DNA from: Hyaloscypha bicolor E
Lineage: Eukaryota > Ascomycota > Leotiomycetes > Helotiales > Hyaloscyphaceae
Assembly (NCBI RefSeq): GCF_002865645.1
Contig: NW_020194558.1
Span: 992,001-1,056,000, forward strand
Direction: 5' to 3'
Length of the DNA stretch: 64,000 nucleotides
Part shown: in pieces, positions 10,691 through 25,401 of the stretch
Numbering within the stretch: the stretch's first letter is position 1
How the letters are laid out: each line of letters opens with the position of its first letter
Made by a program: the position numbers and the translations under genes
Notes under the pieces: model-generated
Told to the model about the DNA's origin: nothing
The model's input: the letters and a program-made list of their open reading frames with translations, nothing else
Database searches by the model: none

Positions 10691-12597
10691 TTAAATAATT
10701 TAGCTTGATTTAATTATTGCTTCTGAATTAAATTAAATTAAGTCAAAATCTATTTAATTAAATCATAATTATAGTTAATTATTTAGTCACGTGATTATAT
10801 ACGTATACTCGGAGATTAGAAAAGCGAAATAAGGCTAAAATAAGGCTTAGGCTAGCCCGTATCCGGTATTACTTAAGGTGCTCCTTACTAAATCGGGTAT
10901 CATATTACTTGGTAAGCAAAGTAGTACTAGCCAAAAGTACTAAAATCTCCTTGATTTTCTCGTAATTTCTCGCTATCTTATAAATCTTATTATTATAAAT
11001 AAAATAGTTAAAAATAGGCCCTCTTATAAATGGGCGCTTTAATATTAGGGAATTATATCTAATTAGATGCTTATTAAAGAATATTCTAGATTCTAGAAGT
11101 TTTATATATAAATAAGTAATTTTCCTTAAGTTATTTCCTTTTCTCTTATTTTATATATAAATATCTCAATAACTATAGCTCTAATTAAGAAGCTTTTAAC
11201 TATAAACTTACTTATTTTTACTTAATATATTTGAAAATGTTTTAATAATCTTTAATTAATCTTAATATTCCTTAAAGTAGGAAGAAATAAAAAAAGTAAA
11301 AAATAAGAATAAAAAAAATAAAAAAGAGGTTTCTAAGAAGAATAATTAGTTTTTTATACTAGATCTAGACTAGCTTTATATTCTTATATATATTTTATAA
11401 GCTTTGTTTATATCTTATTAATATAGCTATTAATTATTTAATAATTATTTAAGTTACTTAAGAAATTCAAGTTTTCTTAGTATTATATAATAATTATAGT
11501 TAATTATAATTAATTATAATTATAATTAAATTAAATCAAGTCAAAATCTACTAAATTAAATCATAATTAACTATAATTAACTATAGTTAATTATAATTAA
11601 TTAGCCTTGATTTTTTTTAATATACTAGCTATTATAATCTGGTATTTATAATTTATAAAGCAGGCTATAAGTATTTATAAATATATATAATTAATATTAT
11701 ATATATAATATATATATTACTTTATTATATCTTACTTTTCTTATATAATAACCCGAACTAGTATTATGATTTATAGTTATAAGACTATAATAAAACTTAT
11801 TAATAAATATGGCTCGAGTAATAGGTTTTTTACTAGTACTATTTCTATATTTATCTAGCCTTTTCCTTACTTTTTTATATTAGCTATCTCTTTTAGTAAT
11901 ATATTATTAATATATATATTACTTATAAGATTACTTTACTTAACTAGCTTTATTTATACTAGTAAAATATTTATATAAATATATATATAGAACTTGCAAA
12001 TACTTTAATTTATAAGAATATTTATATAAATAATATTAGCTATTATTTTATTTTCTTATTAAGCTTTACTAGTAGTAATTATTTTATATAATAGCTTTTT
12101 TAAAACTTAATAGCTATTATATAGTACTTTAGTAAGCTAAGCTTCTTTATTATTTTTATAGTTAACTTATACTAGCCTAAAATTATAGATTATTTCTTAA
12201 ATAAATAATAAGTTATTAATTATCTAAATCTCTTTTACTAGATCTTTATATTAAAAATAAAAGAGCTATTTATAAACCTAAAGAATTATTTTTTCGGATT
12301 ATATATAGACTATATATATATAATTAAATATTAGAAATATAGCCTCTTATATATATATTTATTCTTATTTTTTTTTAGGAAAGAAGCTATTTTCTTAATT
12401 CCTGATTTAGTTAATAAAGTTATTTATACTAAGCTCCCAGATCTATTATAGGATCCTATAAGTAAACTTATAATTATAGTAACTAGTTAGATATCTTATA
12501 GATTATATAGTTTTGAAAATAATTTAAAAGCCTTATATATAGTTTATAAGATATTTATAGCCTTACTTATATATTAGAAGAAGTTCCCTAAAATATT
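10691..12597. other. AT-rich Helitron interior, no readable gene
   Basis: This is the interior of the Helitron between its N-terminal domain and the LTR insertion. Two AT-rich stretches (about 10720-10790 and 11510-11600) share TCAAAATCTA--TAAATTAAATCATAATTA-type sequence in the same orientation, which hints at a further small insertion in between. A TCACGTGA-like motif lies near 10788. I could not extract protein motifs. Confidence 0.35.
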
Positions 12598-12602
12598 TAT
12601 AG

Positions 12603-12807
12603 TATAATAGCGGGATTAATATAATAGTTAAAGGCTTAAAGTTTAAAGAATCTCATATATTAGAAAATACTAAGCTATGAAATAAAATAGGAAAAATACC
12701 TTAACCTTTAGTATTATTCCGTTCAAGTAATTCTGGCTTAGCTTTATTTTATATCTATTTCTAATATCCTATCCTTAATAGATTATACCCTTATATTAGC
12801 TATTATA
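12603..12807 (-). repeat. Outer Ty3 element, 3' LTR (left)
   Basis: 205 bp, aligned over its whole length with 32665-32869, sharing TTAAAGGCTTAAAG and ATTCTGGCTTAGC blocks. Preceded by TATAG. Confidence 0.88.
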
Positions 12808-13718
12808 TTACCCTCTCCTAAAAAGAAATCTAAATGCCCTTATTTAGGGAATTATTTAGTTATAATATAGAAAAGAAAAAAGAGGAAATAATAGCTATTA
12901 ATCCTATTTTATCTAATTTCTATAGCTTACTTATAATTAAAATATAGTCTTAACTCTACTAGAATAACCCAGTTCCTAGTATATTCTAGTTAGTCCTTAG
13001 TATTTATTACTTGTATTATATTTATATCTATATTAATAATATAGTCTAGAAATACCATATAGGCTATAGCTAATATTAGAACTATTATTATCGGGCGATC
13101 TTTAAATAGAAATAGCAGATTAAGTTTATCTATTAATATAGGCTTTAATATAGTAGCTTACTTGCTTTTCTTCTTAGTTAGGATAATAGTATTTAGCTTA
13201 ATTATATTATTTTTAAGCTACTTAATTAATTTCTAGGCCTTCTCGAGCTTAATATATATATTCTCAAGTTATTTCTCTATAATAGAAACTTATATATTAA
13301 GGGTAGCTACTTAAGCTACTTTATTATCGAATTCCCGGGCCTTGAACTATATGATTTTGGTTTTATAAGAGCTTCTAAAGGGTTTTCCGACTTCTTAAAT
13401 AGTATTATCTACTAATTTATTAATATCTATAGGGTATTACTTTTTTAATTTAGCCTTTAGGATTATTTACTAGCTCTTGGTTTTAGACTAGTACTTTATA
13501 TAATAACTACTACTTAATACTATATATCTTCTAGTTATAATAAGTATCTTAATACTAGTTTAGCTATCTTTATTATAGTTAGAGTTTTCTTTATTACTAG
13601 AAGTCTTTCTATCCTTAGTCTTTTTATTATCGGAATTTTTACTATTATCTAATACCTTATATTTCTTAGATAAGCTAGCCTTACTCTTTTTTACTTTCTT
13701 GGTATTTAGCTCTATAAA

Positions 13719-13723
13719 ATTAA
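13719..13723. repeat. Target duplication ATTAA of nested element A
   Basis: ATTAA here and GTTAA at 19850-19854 flank the 260 bp LTRs of element A. The single G/A difference is the kind RIP produces. Confidence 0.7.
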
Positions 13724-13983
13724 TATTATAAGTATAAGATCTAGGGCCTAAAAGGCATAATTAGACTATCTCTATTTTAATAATTCAAAGCTAAAAAAAG
13801 AAGAGAATCCCGAAAAAGCCTCGGATCTAAATAATTACAAGCTATATATGGGCCCATATACTAGCTTAAGCTCGGGATTATATATAATAATCAGGTAACT
13901 ATAGATGCCTTATTTAGATACCAGATACCTCTCTAGCTCTAGTCTAACCCCTACTAGTACCATATATTATAATAACTATAATA
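13724..13983 (-). repeat. Element A, 3' LTR (left)
   Basis: 260 bp; starts TATTATAAGTATAAGATC (TGTTATAAG in copy B) and ends CTATAATA. Next to it, CTCTCCTCTTT (plus strand) is the complement of the polypurine tract. Confidence 0.85.
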
Positions 13984-16900
13984 TTACTCTCCTCTTTAAA
14001 ATAAGCTTATCCCCGAGCTTTAAAAGTCTCTATTAAATTTCCAAGTTACAGGTTATATATTAAAGGCCAGGGTCTTTTATATATGATTTTAAAGGATTTC
14101 CGTCTATATTATATAGTTCTAGTAATATATTATTCTTAGTATAGTTTAATTAATAAGAGAGATTCTGGGGCAGTTCTGGCTATTCGGGATTCTTATTATA
14201 GAAGCTCTAAAAAGCTAGGGTACTATTATTTAATAAGGAAGCAGGATATTACTCCGGATCTGGGTTCTATTCTTTTTACTAGACTCGATACTTTAGCTTT
14301 TTATAAAGTAGTTTTACTATTTATATCTCTTGAACTTTATATTCCGTTTCCTTATCTTATAGTTCTAATAATAGAGGCTCCGGATTTACTTATCCGGAAA
14401 GGGGATTACCTAGATCTTTATATAGCTTCTCTATATAAAATACCGGATATATTTTTATTAATTCCGGAAGCTTAAGCCTAAAGAAATATTCTATTTATTT
14501 CAGGATTTCATATAGTTCTTCTATTTAGTAAGCTAGCTTATAGCTCGGATAATTATTCTTCTAGTACTTAATAGTAATTTATATCTTATTTCTTATTCTG
14601 AAATCTACTAGTTAGTAGTATTTATTAGCTTAAGTAATATAATATTCTTATATTTATATTATATTCTCTTATATCTTTTACTATAATTTATAGAGCCATA
14701 TTACTAGGGCCTTTACCTCTTATCTATTTAGCTCTTTCTTCGGGATATCTAATTATACTTGGGTTTTCTAGTTAAATAATATTTGTAATTTATAGCCCTT
14801 CTCTATAAGAAACGGGAATTAATCTATAGTTTTATAAATTAGAGCTGCCTACTAGTAATTAATTATTATTACTTATTTATTCTAATTATCCTAGTAGTAA
14901 TTTATATAGGAATATAGCTATTAGTTAAAATACTAGTTAATAATCTCTATCTAGCTATTAGTTTAGGAATAATTAGTAGTTAATAATTTAAGCTTTATAC
15001 TAATATATTTATAGAACTTACTCTAGAAATCTAATATAAACTAGGGGCCTTAATTAGATACTATAGTTTCCAGAATACTAACTTAGTAAACTATATAAGT
15101 AAGAAATAGGAATACTAATTCTTTAGCTATTACTATATCTCGAATAAGAATTATAATAGAGTACTTGCCTAGGTAATTAATAAAGATTACTACTATATTA
15201 TATTTATTTCTACTCTCTAGGCATTTCTTAAAATCTACTAATATATATTACTAGGAGCGGTTAGGGACTAGTAATAAATATAAGAGCCCTGGCTTCTTAT
15301 TTCTAGGAATATGGGATTATTAGTAAATATAGTAATTATTCCTATACTAATTAATATTTATATCTTAGCCTGGCTAATAATAGCGGGCCTAAAGAAGCTA
15401 TTAAAGCTTGACTTGTTCTAGATATCCTATTAGGAGCTATATATATGTCTCTTAAATAAAGATAATATATAAGAGTATTTCGGGTATTATTATATTATTA
15501 GATATAAATAATTTATTATATTATAAAAAGAGGCTATCTTATAATATTCAAATACCTTTCTTTTTATTTCTTGCCTTATCCTATAGCTTTTCTAGCTCTA
15601 GTAACTTTTAGTTCTTATTTAATAGCTTATTTACTAACTAGATATTATTATACTAGATTTCTTCCTGAGTCGGACTTATAAAGGCCTTAATTAGGGCTAA
15701 CTAGAGATCCTATATAATATTATTATTAATCTTTTATTATAGGAGGAGAATTTGGATTTAGTAAGCTACTATTACCTTATTCTAGGTAGTTATATTCTTG
15801 TATTTCTTATTTAGGGTATCTGCTTATTTATTTAACTTATTTATCTAATATATAAACTTAAAATAGTAATAGAAAAGATACTTTATCTAGTAAGCTTATC
15901 TTACTAAGAGCTTTTTTATAGTTATAAAGTACTTAAGGGCTCGGTAATCTAAGTAAATTATAAAGAGTATCTCCTATAGGCCTTCTAGCTTTGCTTACTA
16001 TTTAATTAAAAAGAAAATAATAGCAAATATCTCTTTATTATAAATATTATAGTTTAGTTTTACTAACTATATAGTCTTAGAAAAGAATACTACCGGGTAC
16101 TAGAGTTCTATCTAGGGGTCTTATTATAAGAGAATACTAGCTATAACTCTATTTAATATATTTGTTTTAACTATAGTAAGGAGATTCAGGTTATAGTAAT
16201 ATAGAATTAGTATTAAGAGTATAGCTTGCTTTAGTTTAGTAAAATCTTCTTAATACTAATCTATTTACTTAAACGGAACTTCCTTATATATTAGAGCTAT
16301 TAGGGGCTTTACTATATAGCTATATTCTATAATAAAATACTAATAAAAGTTATAAAAACCCAGAAAGCCTTATATTTCTTTAATTATCTTTAGTAATTAC
16401 TAGTTCTTAATAACTATTATCTTATCTAAATCTACTTTAATATCTCTAGTAAAGATAATAAAGCCTAGATACTTTATATAAGTAACTTTAAACTCTAATT
16501 TCTTAATATTTACCTAGAAGCTAGTATTCTATAATTACTAAAGAACCTTTTATATATAGTCTTTATATTTTAGGGAATTATCTAAATAAATTAGGATATT
16601 ATTTAAGTAAACTATATAAAAGATATTAAGGTAATTAAAAAAAATATTATTTATATACTTCTAATATATAATAAGCTATTAGTTAGGCCTTTCTAAAAAA
16701 CTTTATATTTATAAGTCCTATATTTCATATAGAATATTATAAGTTCTTCTAATTCTGGATCTATTTAGATCTAATAAAATACTTATTAAATATCTAGCTT
16801 TATATAAACCTTAGCTTAAGCTAGCTATATAAGGGTCTTATAAATAAGAAAAAGAGGATAATAATTCTTTTATATTAAGTTATTTAGCTTATAATAATTA

Positions 16901-19589
16901 ATATAGAATCAGAAAGCTCTATTAGCCTTTTTTATAAAAAGGATTAGGAATATAAAAAAGAACTAGCTTAGCTTAATAAAGTTCTATTAGAGGTTCTTTT
17001 TAAGGAAGTACTTAATCTCCTATAGCTTATAGGTTAATTATTAATAGAGCAGGAAATACCCTAGGCTTTCTAGGCCTTTAAGATTATTAATTTGAATCTT
17101 ATAATTATATAATTAGTACGGGAATAAGATATTTAATACTTTCTTTAAAAAAATATTTGCGAAATCCTTAAATTCCTCTAATAAGACTTTTATTAGCTAT
17201 TATAGCTCTATCTCTCCTGGCTATTACTTATCCGGAATAAACTTGTTCTCTTATTATAATTCTAGCTCTTTATTAATCTCGAAAAATAATATTATAAAAA
17301 AAAGGTTCTTTTTCTTTTATAAGTTTATCTAGAAAATAGCTAGTAAGATACCTATAATATTAACTAAGGGCCTTAACTAGATCTTATAGCTTTTCTTTAG
17401 ATAATATAGTTTTAATATTTCTATTTCTGGCTTAAAAGAAACTTTTATATTTCCTAAGGCTATTTGTATTTCTCTATAATATTAAGCTTAATTCTTTTAC
17501 TATATATGGCTTTCTAAGCCCGGCTTAGGAAAAGAATAAGGGGATTTCCTCTTTATAAGCTAAAGTCTTTAGGACTTATTTATAGCTATAGCTTTATCTC
17601 TTTTATTTATATTTTCTTAATACTAGTTACTTTTCCCAGGTTCCAAGTTCTTATATATAATAGTTAGAACCTTATTCTAATTCTTCTTTCTAGACTAATT
17701 ATCTGGTCAGATTAATCTTCTATTCTTATAATTAATTAGAATACTAGTACTTATAAACTATTATTATCCCAAAATTATATTATACTTATCTAGTTCTATA
17801 ACTAATATAGATACTAGGATCTTCCGTCTATTAATTAAAAGTATAAGCTTAATATAGTAAGTAATAAATATAGCCTGCTTACTATTAAACCCTCTTATAT
17901 TATAGGGTAATACTAATTAAATAGACTTAATATCTAGAAATTATTTAATTATTTTTATAAACTTGAAATTAATAAAAATATATTCGTTTATTCCGGTATT
18001 AATAAGAAAAGAAGTCTTAATACCTAATCTATTATTACTAATTATATAAAAGAATATAAATACTTTATTTCCTAGTAACTAGCTTAAATTAACTTCTACT
18101 ATATTTATATAATATGGCCCTAAAGAAGAAACTTCTTTTAGGAGTTCTTGTTTCTTTATTCTATATTCTTAGATAGTTTACTTATAATAAATACTATTAG
18201 CTTAACTACTAAAACTTGCTTTATATATTTTATTTTAGACTCTAGATAGTTTCTAGATATATAACTAAATCCATTATAGTTATAGTATTTGAAATCTAAG
18301 GATCCGGGTTTCGGGATAATAGGCTTATTTATTACTAAAGTCTTAGAAGCAGGCTTTATATAAGGAGCGCCTCTTGGGCTTAGCTTATTTATACTTTTAT
18401 TAGCTTTCTTAGATATCTATTCTTTCTTTTTATAGTAAGCTTGGATCTGCTAGTTATTTATAATATAGTATTATATAAATTCTATAATACAGATAGCCGA
18501 GTTATTATAGTATATAGCTATAGCCTCTTAAAGCTTTTAGGTAAGCTTATTATTTAGGTTATCTTTAAGGTTCTATAAGTTAATATTTCTATTTATTATA
18601 TATTTTAGGAATAGAATATAGAACTCCTAAAAAATCTAGTTCTTTTTTATAAATAGTTTTTTAAATACTTACTAAGTATTATACTTCTTATTTAGGTTAT
18701 TATATAATTTTTCTAGATAGGTATATAGTTCCCTAATAGTCTCGTATATATATTAATTATCTTGGTTTAGATAGGAAAAAATTAGTATAAAAATATAGCT
18801 ATTTATATAGCCGGATATATAAATAATCTTAAGGTCTTTTATCTAATAGGCATTAGAGTTACTATAGAGCTTATTCTTAATCTAAACTAATTAATTATTA
18901 AAGGTAATATTATTTTTAGTTATATCTTCGAAAATAGGAGAGTTAGAAAGTTTAACTAAATATCTACTTTCTAGAATAAGGGAACTAGTTATTCCGGTAA
19001 GCTATATAATAAGCTTCTTAATAATAGTTTTATTCTTTTATAAGGCTTATTTGGTTTCTTTTAGCTAATTATAATAATTCTTATTATAAATAAAAATATT
19101 ATATATCTTTAGAATTAGTTTAATAATCTCTTTATATAAAGCCTTTGGGTTCTAAAGTAACTCTTAGAACTTTATTTTTAATAAGGCAGGTTTCTTTTCT
19201 TTTTCTACTTTCTAGAAAAAAATATCTCTTCTACTATAAATATTAATAGAATACTTGAACTTCTTAGAAAACTTAATAAAAGGCTCTGGTTTATCTTCTA
19301 GTAATATACTAGTAGTATTTTATACTATAGCTTCTTCTAACTTACCTAGTTATTCCGGGACTTGCTTTCTTATAAATCTTTATTTAATAGTAAGGTTACT
19401 AGCCTATTTGCTTACCTGGCCGGTCTAGGGCTTTTTTGCCTAGTTATTCTAGGGCTTTCTTTTATTCTAATATTAGTTAACTAGTTCGGAAATAGCTATA
19501 GTATATTATATTTATATTTATTAAAAACTAATTAGATAGATATTATTTAAATCCTTTATAGGATTAAGAAATAGATAAGCTTTAAATTA
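13984..19589 (-). pseudogene. Element A gag-pol, RIP-destroyed
   Basis: On the minus strand, the gag zinc knuckle remnant lies near 18260-18300 and the RT catalytic box YLNNILIY near 16572-16605. The protein continues toward the chromodomain-like tail near the left LTR. Dense TAA/TAG leave no coding capacity. It corresponds segment by segment to 25662-31268. Confidence 0.8.
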
Positions 19590-19849
19590 TATTATAAGTA
19601 TAAGATCTAGAGCCTAAAAGGTATAATTAGACTATTTCTATTTCGATAATTCAAAGCTAAAAAGAGAAGAGGATCCTAAAGAAGCCTCGGATCTAAATAA
19701 TTATAAGCTATATACGGGCCTATATACTAGCTTAAGCTCGGGATTATATATAATAATTAGATAACTACAAATATCTTATTTAGATATTAGATATTTCTCT
19801 AGCTCTAGTCTAACTCCTATTAGTACTATATATTAAATTAACTATAATA
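19590..19849 (-). repeat. Element A, 5' LTR (right)
   Basis: 260 bp; pairs with 13724-13983. Near its right end a few transversions (AATTAAC for TAATAAC) set it apart from the other three copies. It is followed by GTTAA. Confidence 0.83.
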
Positions 19850-19854
19850 GTTAA

Positions 19855-22800
19855 TTAAGTAACTCTTATTAGTATTATTTATTTCGCTTATTTAATTATT
19901 AGTCTTATTATTACTAGTAACTAAAACCTCTATTTTATTATTTTTAGAATATTTTACTAAAATATTCTCTATAGTAATTTCAGGTATATTCTCAAGAATA
20001 ATATAAGCTATATTCTATATATTAACCTATTCTTAGATAAGAGAATTACTATTTTTGTTTATAAAAATAATTTAGCTAGTAATTATATTAATAATAATAA
20101 TAGCTACTAAACTTGAGATACTACTACTATTATTTAAGTTATTTAGGATCTAGTAAGTAGCCTTATTTAGTCCGGCTATAAATAATATATTACCGGAATT
20201 TCTTATTTATTTCGCCTTTATTAATAGTTTTATTAAGGTAGTAGTAGTAATATAAATAATTAAGATTATAAAGATTAAAGTAATTAGGAAGATTTCCCTT
20301 AATTTTTAATAATATTTTAAACTAATATAGGCAAGTATTTACTTTTAGCTTAGTTTTAAGAATTTACTTTTTTTTATAATTTGCCTAGATAATAAAGTAT
20401 AGTCTAGTATAATAAAGAAAGGTATTTTACCCAGATTTCTAAAAAAGAAAATAAATACTAATATAATAAAATAAAGAAAACGTATTAGGGTTTAGATAAA
20501 ACCCGGGAAATATCTAGGTTTTTTTTTTCTTTTCTAATTACAGAAGCCTTATTATTAAGGTTTATTATTATCTAGATAGTCTTTATTAAACTTGTCCTCT
20601 TTAGTATACCAAATTCATTTATTTAGCCAGATAAGAGGTCCTGCTTTACTAGGGTTCTGCTTATAGAATTTATATAGTTTAAATACTAAATTCTTAAAGT
20701 TTAATATAAGATACTATTTATTATCTATATCCTATTCTTTCTATTTAACCTTATAGTAAAGCTTACTATAAAGTACCTTAGAAGAGAGGATCTTTTTAAC
20801 TTCCTATTTGAGTTTACTATTAATTTTAGTAAAACTAGGCTCTTTATTAGTCTGGCCAAATAATAGGTTAGTAGGATTCTTATAAAGTCTATTTATATAG
20901 AAAATTAGCTAAATTCTATATAATAAGGAAAGGTCTAATTAATATAAATAGCTAATTATTTTATTAATCTTAAATAGTCTAATAAGAAAGTAGTCTAATT
21001 TATTAGATAAATAGTCCGTTTTTTATATCTTTTTAATTATATAAACTATATTTCCTAGACTAAAGTCTAGTTCTCGCCGTTTCTTATTAGCTTATTTAGC
21101 TTAATACTCCTGAGCTATTATTATATATTCTCGAGTATAATTAATAGTAGTATTAATTCTCTTAGCTTACTATTATACTTCTTCCTAATTAAGTTTCTCT
21201 TTTAGTATTTTAAACTCTATTATTAGTAGTATCTAGTTAAAGTTTAGCCTGGGTTTATATCTGTAATTAATTATTAAGGGAAATAAGCTAGTTAATTTAT
21301 ATAAGCAGGCAGTGCCTATAATATTAAATACCGGAAGTAAATCTGCCTAATTATCCTAGAAATAATTAATAAAGAAGCAAAGTCAGGTATTAATAATCTG
21401 GTTAATAATTTCTATTTATTTATTAATTTAGGTATATTTCGTAGTTAAGAGCTTTAGCTTAGTTCTAGTTAATCTTAATAGTTTATTTATAAAGTCTAAA
21501 ATGAATTAGGGTCCTCGGTTACTTATAATAGTAAGGAGAGATTCTCGGAATTACCAGATATAATAGTAGAATAAGCTAGTAATAGTCCTGGCTATAGTAT
21601 TCTTAGTTATTAGTAGGCTTATATATTATTTAGATAATTAATTAACTATAATAAATATATTATTATATTTCTTACTTATAAAGCCAGGGATATAGAAATT
21701 TATAAACAAATTATCTCATATTCTTAGGAAAACTAGTAATGAGTATAATAGGCCTAGTATTTTATTTCTTAGCTTATAAGACCTTTAATATTTATAATAG
21801 TTTACTATAAAGCAGTTAATACCTATAAAGAAAGTAAGCTACTAGTAAAGTCTTTAAACTAGGATTTTTATCTTATTTTAACCGGGATATATAGTAGTTA
21901 TTATATTATGAATTTGTTATAGGAGCCTAGTTTATAGATTATTATATTTATCTAATATAATAAGTTTTTATTATAAAGTATATAGCTATTTAATATTTCT
22001 TATAAATCTATATTTTCTCGGGCTTTCTTGTATTTATTCTCTAGAACTAGGTTCATTTAATTAGCTTATAGAACTTTAACTATAATAAATAGCTCGTCTA
22101 TTTCTTATATCTTAGTAGAAATATAAGCCATATCTATTATTTTAGTAAAAGCAAGAATTAAGTCTAATAAAATAACTTATCTAATTCTTTTAGCTTTCTT
22201 AGCCTATTTCTGGGTTAATATAAGCTTGTTCTTTCGGGATAAGATATTAGTAATAGTATTATCTTTACTCGGCTAATAGGTAATCTAGTAATAAAATTAT
22301 AATAGGAAACCTATTTATTAGATTTATTATTTATTTAAAAGCCTCTTAGTACTAAAATACTCGAGAGCTTTATAATTAGTAATAATTAGAAAATTAGGCA
22401 AGCTAATTAGTTCTGCCTGCTATTCCCGAAGTCCTTAGATAATAGCAAGAAGTTCCTTATTATGAACCTTATAGTAGCTTTTGGCTCCTTAAAGAGCTTT
22501 AAAGTAAAATAAGACCGGGTACTATTATTTGTTCTCTAAGCTTTTTTAAGAGAATATACTTATAGTAACTAGATTCGAATAATTGTTTTTCAGGTAGGTT
22601 TTCCTATTATATTTAAAATAGAGAAATATAGAAGTAAAGAGAAGTAGATTTTTAAGCTAATTAAAGATATCTAGCTAGGTTTTATTAAGTATAAACTTTA
22701 ATAGAGTATCTTTTTTAGTTAGATAATTTAGAAAGCAAGAAATATATTTATAAGCTTAAATAAACCTATAATAAAAGTTATAGAAGCCCAAAAATAATTA

Positions 22801-25396
22801 TATTTTTCTTTTTATTATAGGTTAGTACTAGTTTCGAATAATAGAGGTTTTGGCAGGATTTATTTATATACCTTAATCCGAAATAATAAATTCTAAGAAT
22901 ATTATCTTAGAGACTTTAAATTTATATTTACGAATATTAATTTATAATCCGGTATCCTAGAGCTTCTATAGAACTATTCTAATATATTATTAATACTCTT
23001 TCTTATTCTTAGAGAAAATTAATATATTATTAATATAGGCCAAGTAAAAGTCATTTAAATAATTTATTAAAATAGTATTAATATATAATTAGAAGGTTAC
23101 TAGACTATTATAAAGTCCAAATAATAGAACTACTAGTTTAAATAATTCATATCTCGTTCTAAAAGCTACCTATATTATAGAAGCTAGTTTTATACGAATT
23201 TAGTTAAAAGTATATTAAATATCTAACTTAGTAAATACTAATAATTTGGCTAATTAGTTAAGAGTCTTAGTAATAAGTAATAGGAAATAGTAGTTTTTTT
23301 TTATTATAGTATTTAGCTATTAATAATTAATATAAAATTATAGGCTACTATTTTTCTTTTTAATAAATAAAACTAGTAATAAGAAGGAGAATTTAGATAG
23401 CTTAATAAAATCCTTTTTTAGGTTTTTAATAAAATATTCTCTTATTTTTTCGAGTTTACTAGAGTTTATCTTATAGAAATAGGCTATTCTTATTAAGGGA
23501 TCTAGTTTATTAAAGCAAAGCTTATAGTTAAAGAGTCGAGATTAGGGAAGCTTATTTACTGCTTTCTTAGAAAATACCCTAGCTATATTATATAGCCATA
23601 TAAGAAGAGATATCCGGAGTTCTTAAAGTTCTTTGGGGTTAAAAAATAATATATTACCAAGAGTATTAAGTTTATTTATATCTAGGAAATATATTAGGTT
23701 ACTAGTTTAAGTATAGTACCCGGCAGGCTATAGTATTAGTTATCTAATTACTACAGGTAGTAGTAAATATCTCTTTAGTTTATAACTCTATTTCTTAAGT
23801 ATATAGTTAATCTTATTAATAGTAATTAATCTAACCAAGTTATAGGGGTCTTTAGTACTTAATTAGAAGATAGCTACTCTAATAAAATAGCAGGAATAGT
23901 TTAGTAGCTCGACTATTTTAAGAGTATTAAGGTCTAGCTCTTCCTTTCTTGCCTAGTATTTGGCTTTTCTTATAAGAAGGTCTTATAAAGAGATAAGAAA
24001 TATATTCTTTTACTTCTCGGGTCTGGTTTTACTAGTTCTTTTTAGGATTCTAGTTAAAGTATTTTTAGAGTAGTTATTTTTTTAATATTTCTTATTAAAA
24101 TATCGGATTTTCTAAATAAGGTCTGACTAATTTATCTTGCGGTTCTCTAGCTAATAGAGTTAATTTTATTAATAGTCTAGTAGGATATTATACTTTACTA
24201 GCTATTTCTTTCCTAGAATTATATTATAAGAGCTAAGATTAGTAGTAAGCAGGTATTATCGAGTTTAGAAGTACTAATTAATAGCTAGATCTATAATAGC
24301 TAGATATTAAATAGCTTTACTAGATTATTTATTAAAATCTTATAAGGAAATAAGGGTTTTAAGTTTATATAAAGGCATTTATAGTACTTTTATTAAAGGG
24401 CAAATATGCTTTTAGTTAATTAGAGTATATGTATTTACTCTAGTATTTACTAAATACTAGAAAGTTATAGTTTTACCTTTCTAGTATACTTAATAATTAA
24501 TAAGGAACTAGTTCTCGCTAATTAGCTAAATAAGATCTATAAGTTCTTAATAGAGTTCTTATTCTAAGAAAGCTACTTCTATATCTAGAACTAGACTTTT
24601 CTCGACTTATTAATATTATATTTCTTATTAGATAATAGGTAAGAGTTAGTATTCTCGTTATTTATCCCTAAATTATTAGCTCTTTCTAAATAATTCTCTT
24701 TAATAGGTATAACCTTATTAAAGTTAGAATAAGCACTTTTCATATATCTAGGCTTTCTATAGCTATAATAATAAAGGCCTTTTGGCTAGTCTAGTCTCTT
24801 CTCAAATTCTCGGCGGATTATCTTCTTTAGCTATAAGAATACCGGCTACTAAGATTAATCCGTTAGATATAGGGTTACTATAGCTCCTTGAATCCCGGTA
24901 AGCTTTCTAGCCCAAGATAGTATTTAGTAGCAAGTGGTTTCTACTAGTTATTTCTTCTGGGATTACTAATTTTTAATTAAGAGAAGCCTATTCTCTTATT
25001 TTATATACTACTTGGTAAGGTTCCTAGAAGTATTAAACTTCTTATTACCTAAGCTCTTATATAGCTTGAGATTTATTTTATCTATTAAGTTATTATATTA
25101 GTTATCTAGTAATTTCTCTAGTTTTATTATTAAGTAAATAAACTCTACCTAGAATACCAGAAATAGCTTGTCTCTTTATCTTAGGTACTAATATATCTTT
25201 TTTACTTTCTAGTACTTTATCTCTTTACTTTTATTATAAGCTTACTAGAGAATCTTAAAGATCTATTTAGTAGTTAAGATCTATCTAACTAATCCAGGTT
25301 CTAGTTAATTACGAATAAAGTTACGGATATCTCTAGTAACTAGTTATATTATATAAGTAATTTTTAGTAGTTTACTATTAAATTTAGAGAAGTTCT
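19855..25396 (-). pseudogene. Outer Ty3 element pol (RT and integrase), RIP-destroyed
   Basis: This is the part of the outer element between its two inner insertions. Reverse transcriptase is seen at about 22950-23100 (NYLNDFYLAYINNILIFS reading, where the family has Asp in place of most Asn). Integrase is seen at about 21490-21540 (LTIISNRGP followed by F-I-DFIN). The frame is broken by many TAA/TAG. The A+T bias and C-to-T-type changes affect it as strongly as the inner copies. Confidence 0.78.
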
Positions 25397-25401
25397 ATAT
25401 T
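25397..25401. repeat. Target duplication ATATT of nested element B
   Basis: ATATT abuts TGTTATAAG at 25402 and is repeated exactly at 31529-31533 after the right LTR. Confidence 0.85.

Larger units (their letters stand above)
13724..19849 (-). mobile_element. Nested Ty3/gypsy-type element, copy A (260 bp LTRs)
   Basis: LTRs at 13724-13983 and 19590-19849 are both exactly 260 bp. A purine-rich tract (minus strand) adjoins the left LTR. The minus strand shows reverse transcriptase YLNNILIYL near 16572-16605 (YLDD motif changed to YLNN) and a zinc knuckle remnant YYNYNGFSYISRNY near 18260-18300, with Cys-to-Tyr changes. The order gag (right) to RT to left LTR fits Ty3/gypsy. It is heavily RIPped, without any long open frame. 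It is collinear along its length with copy B. Confidence 0.88.
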
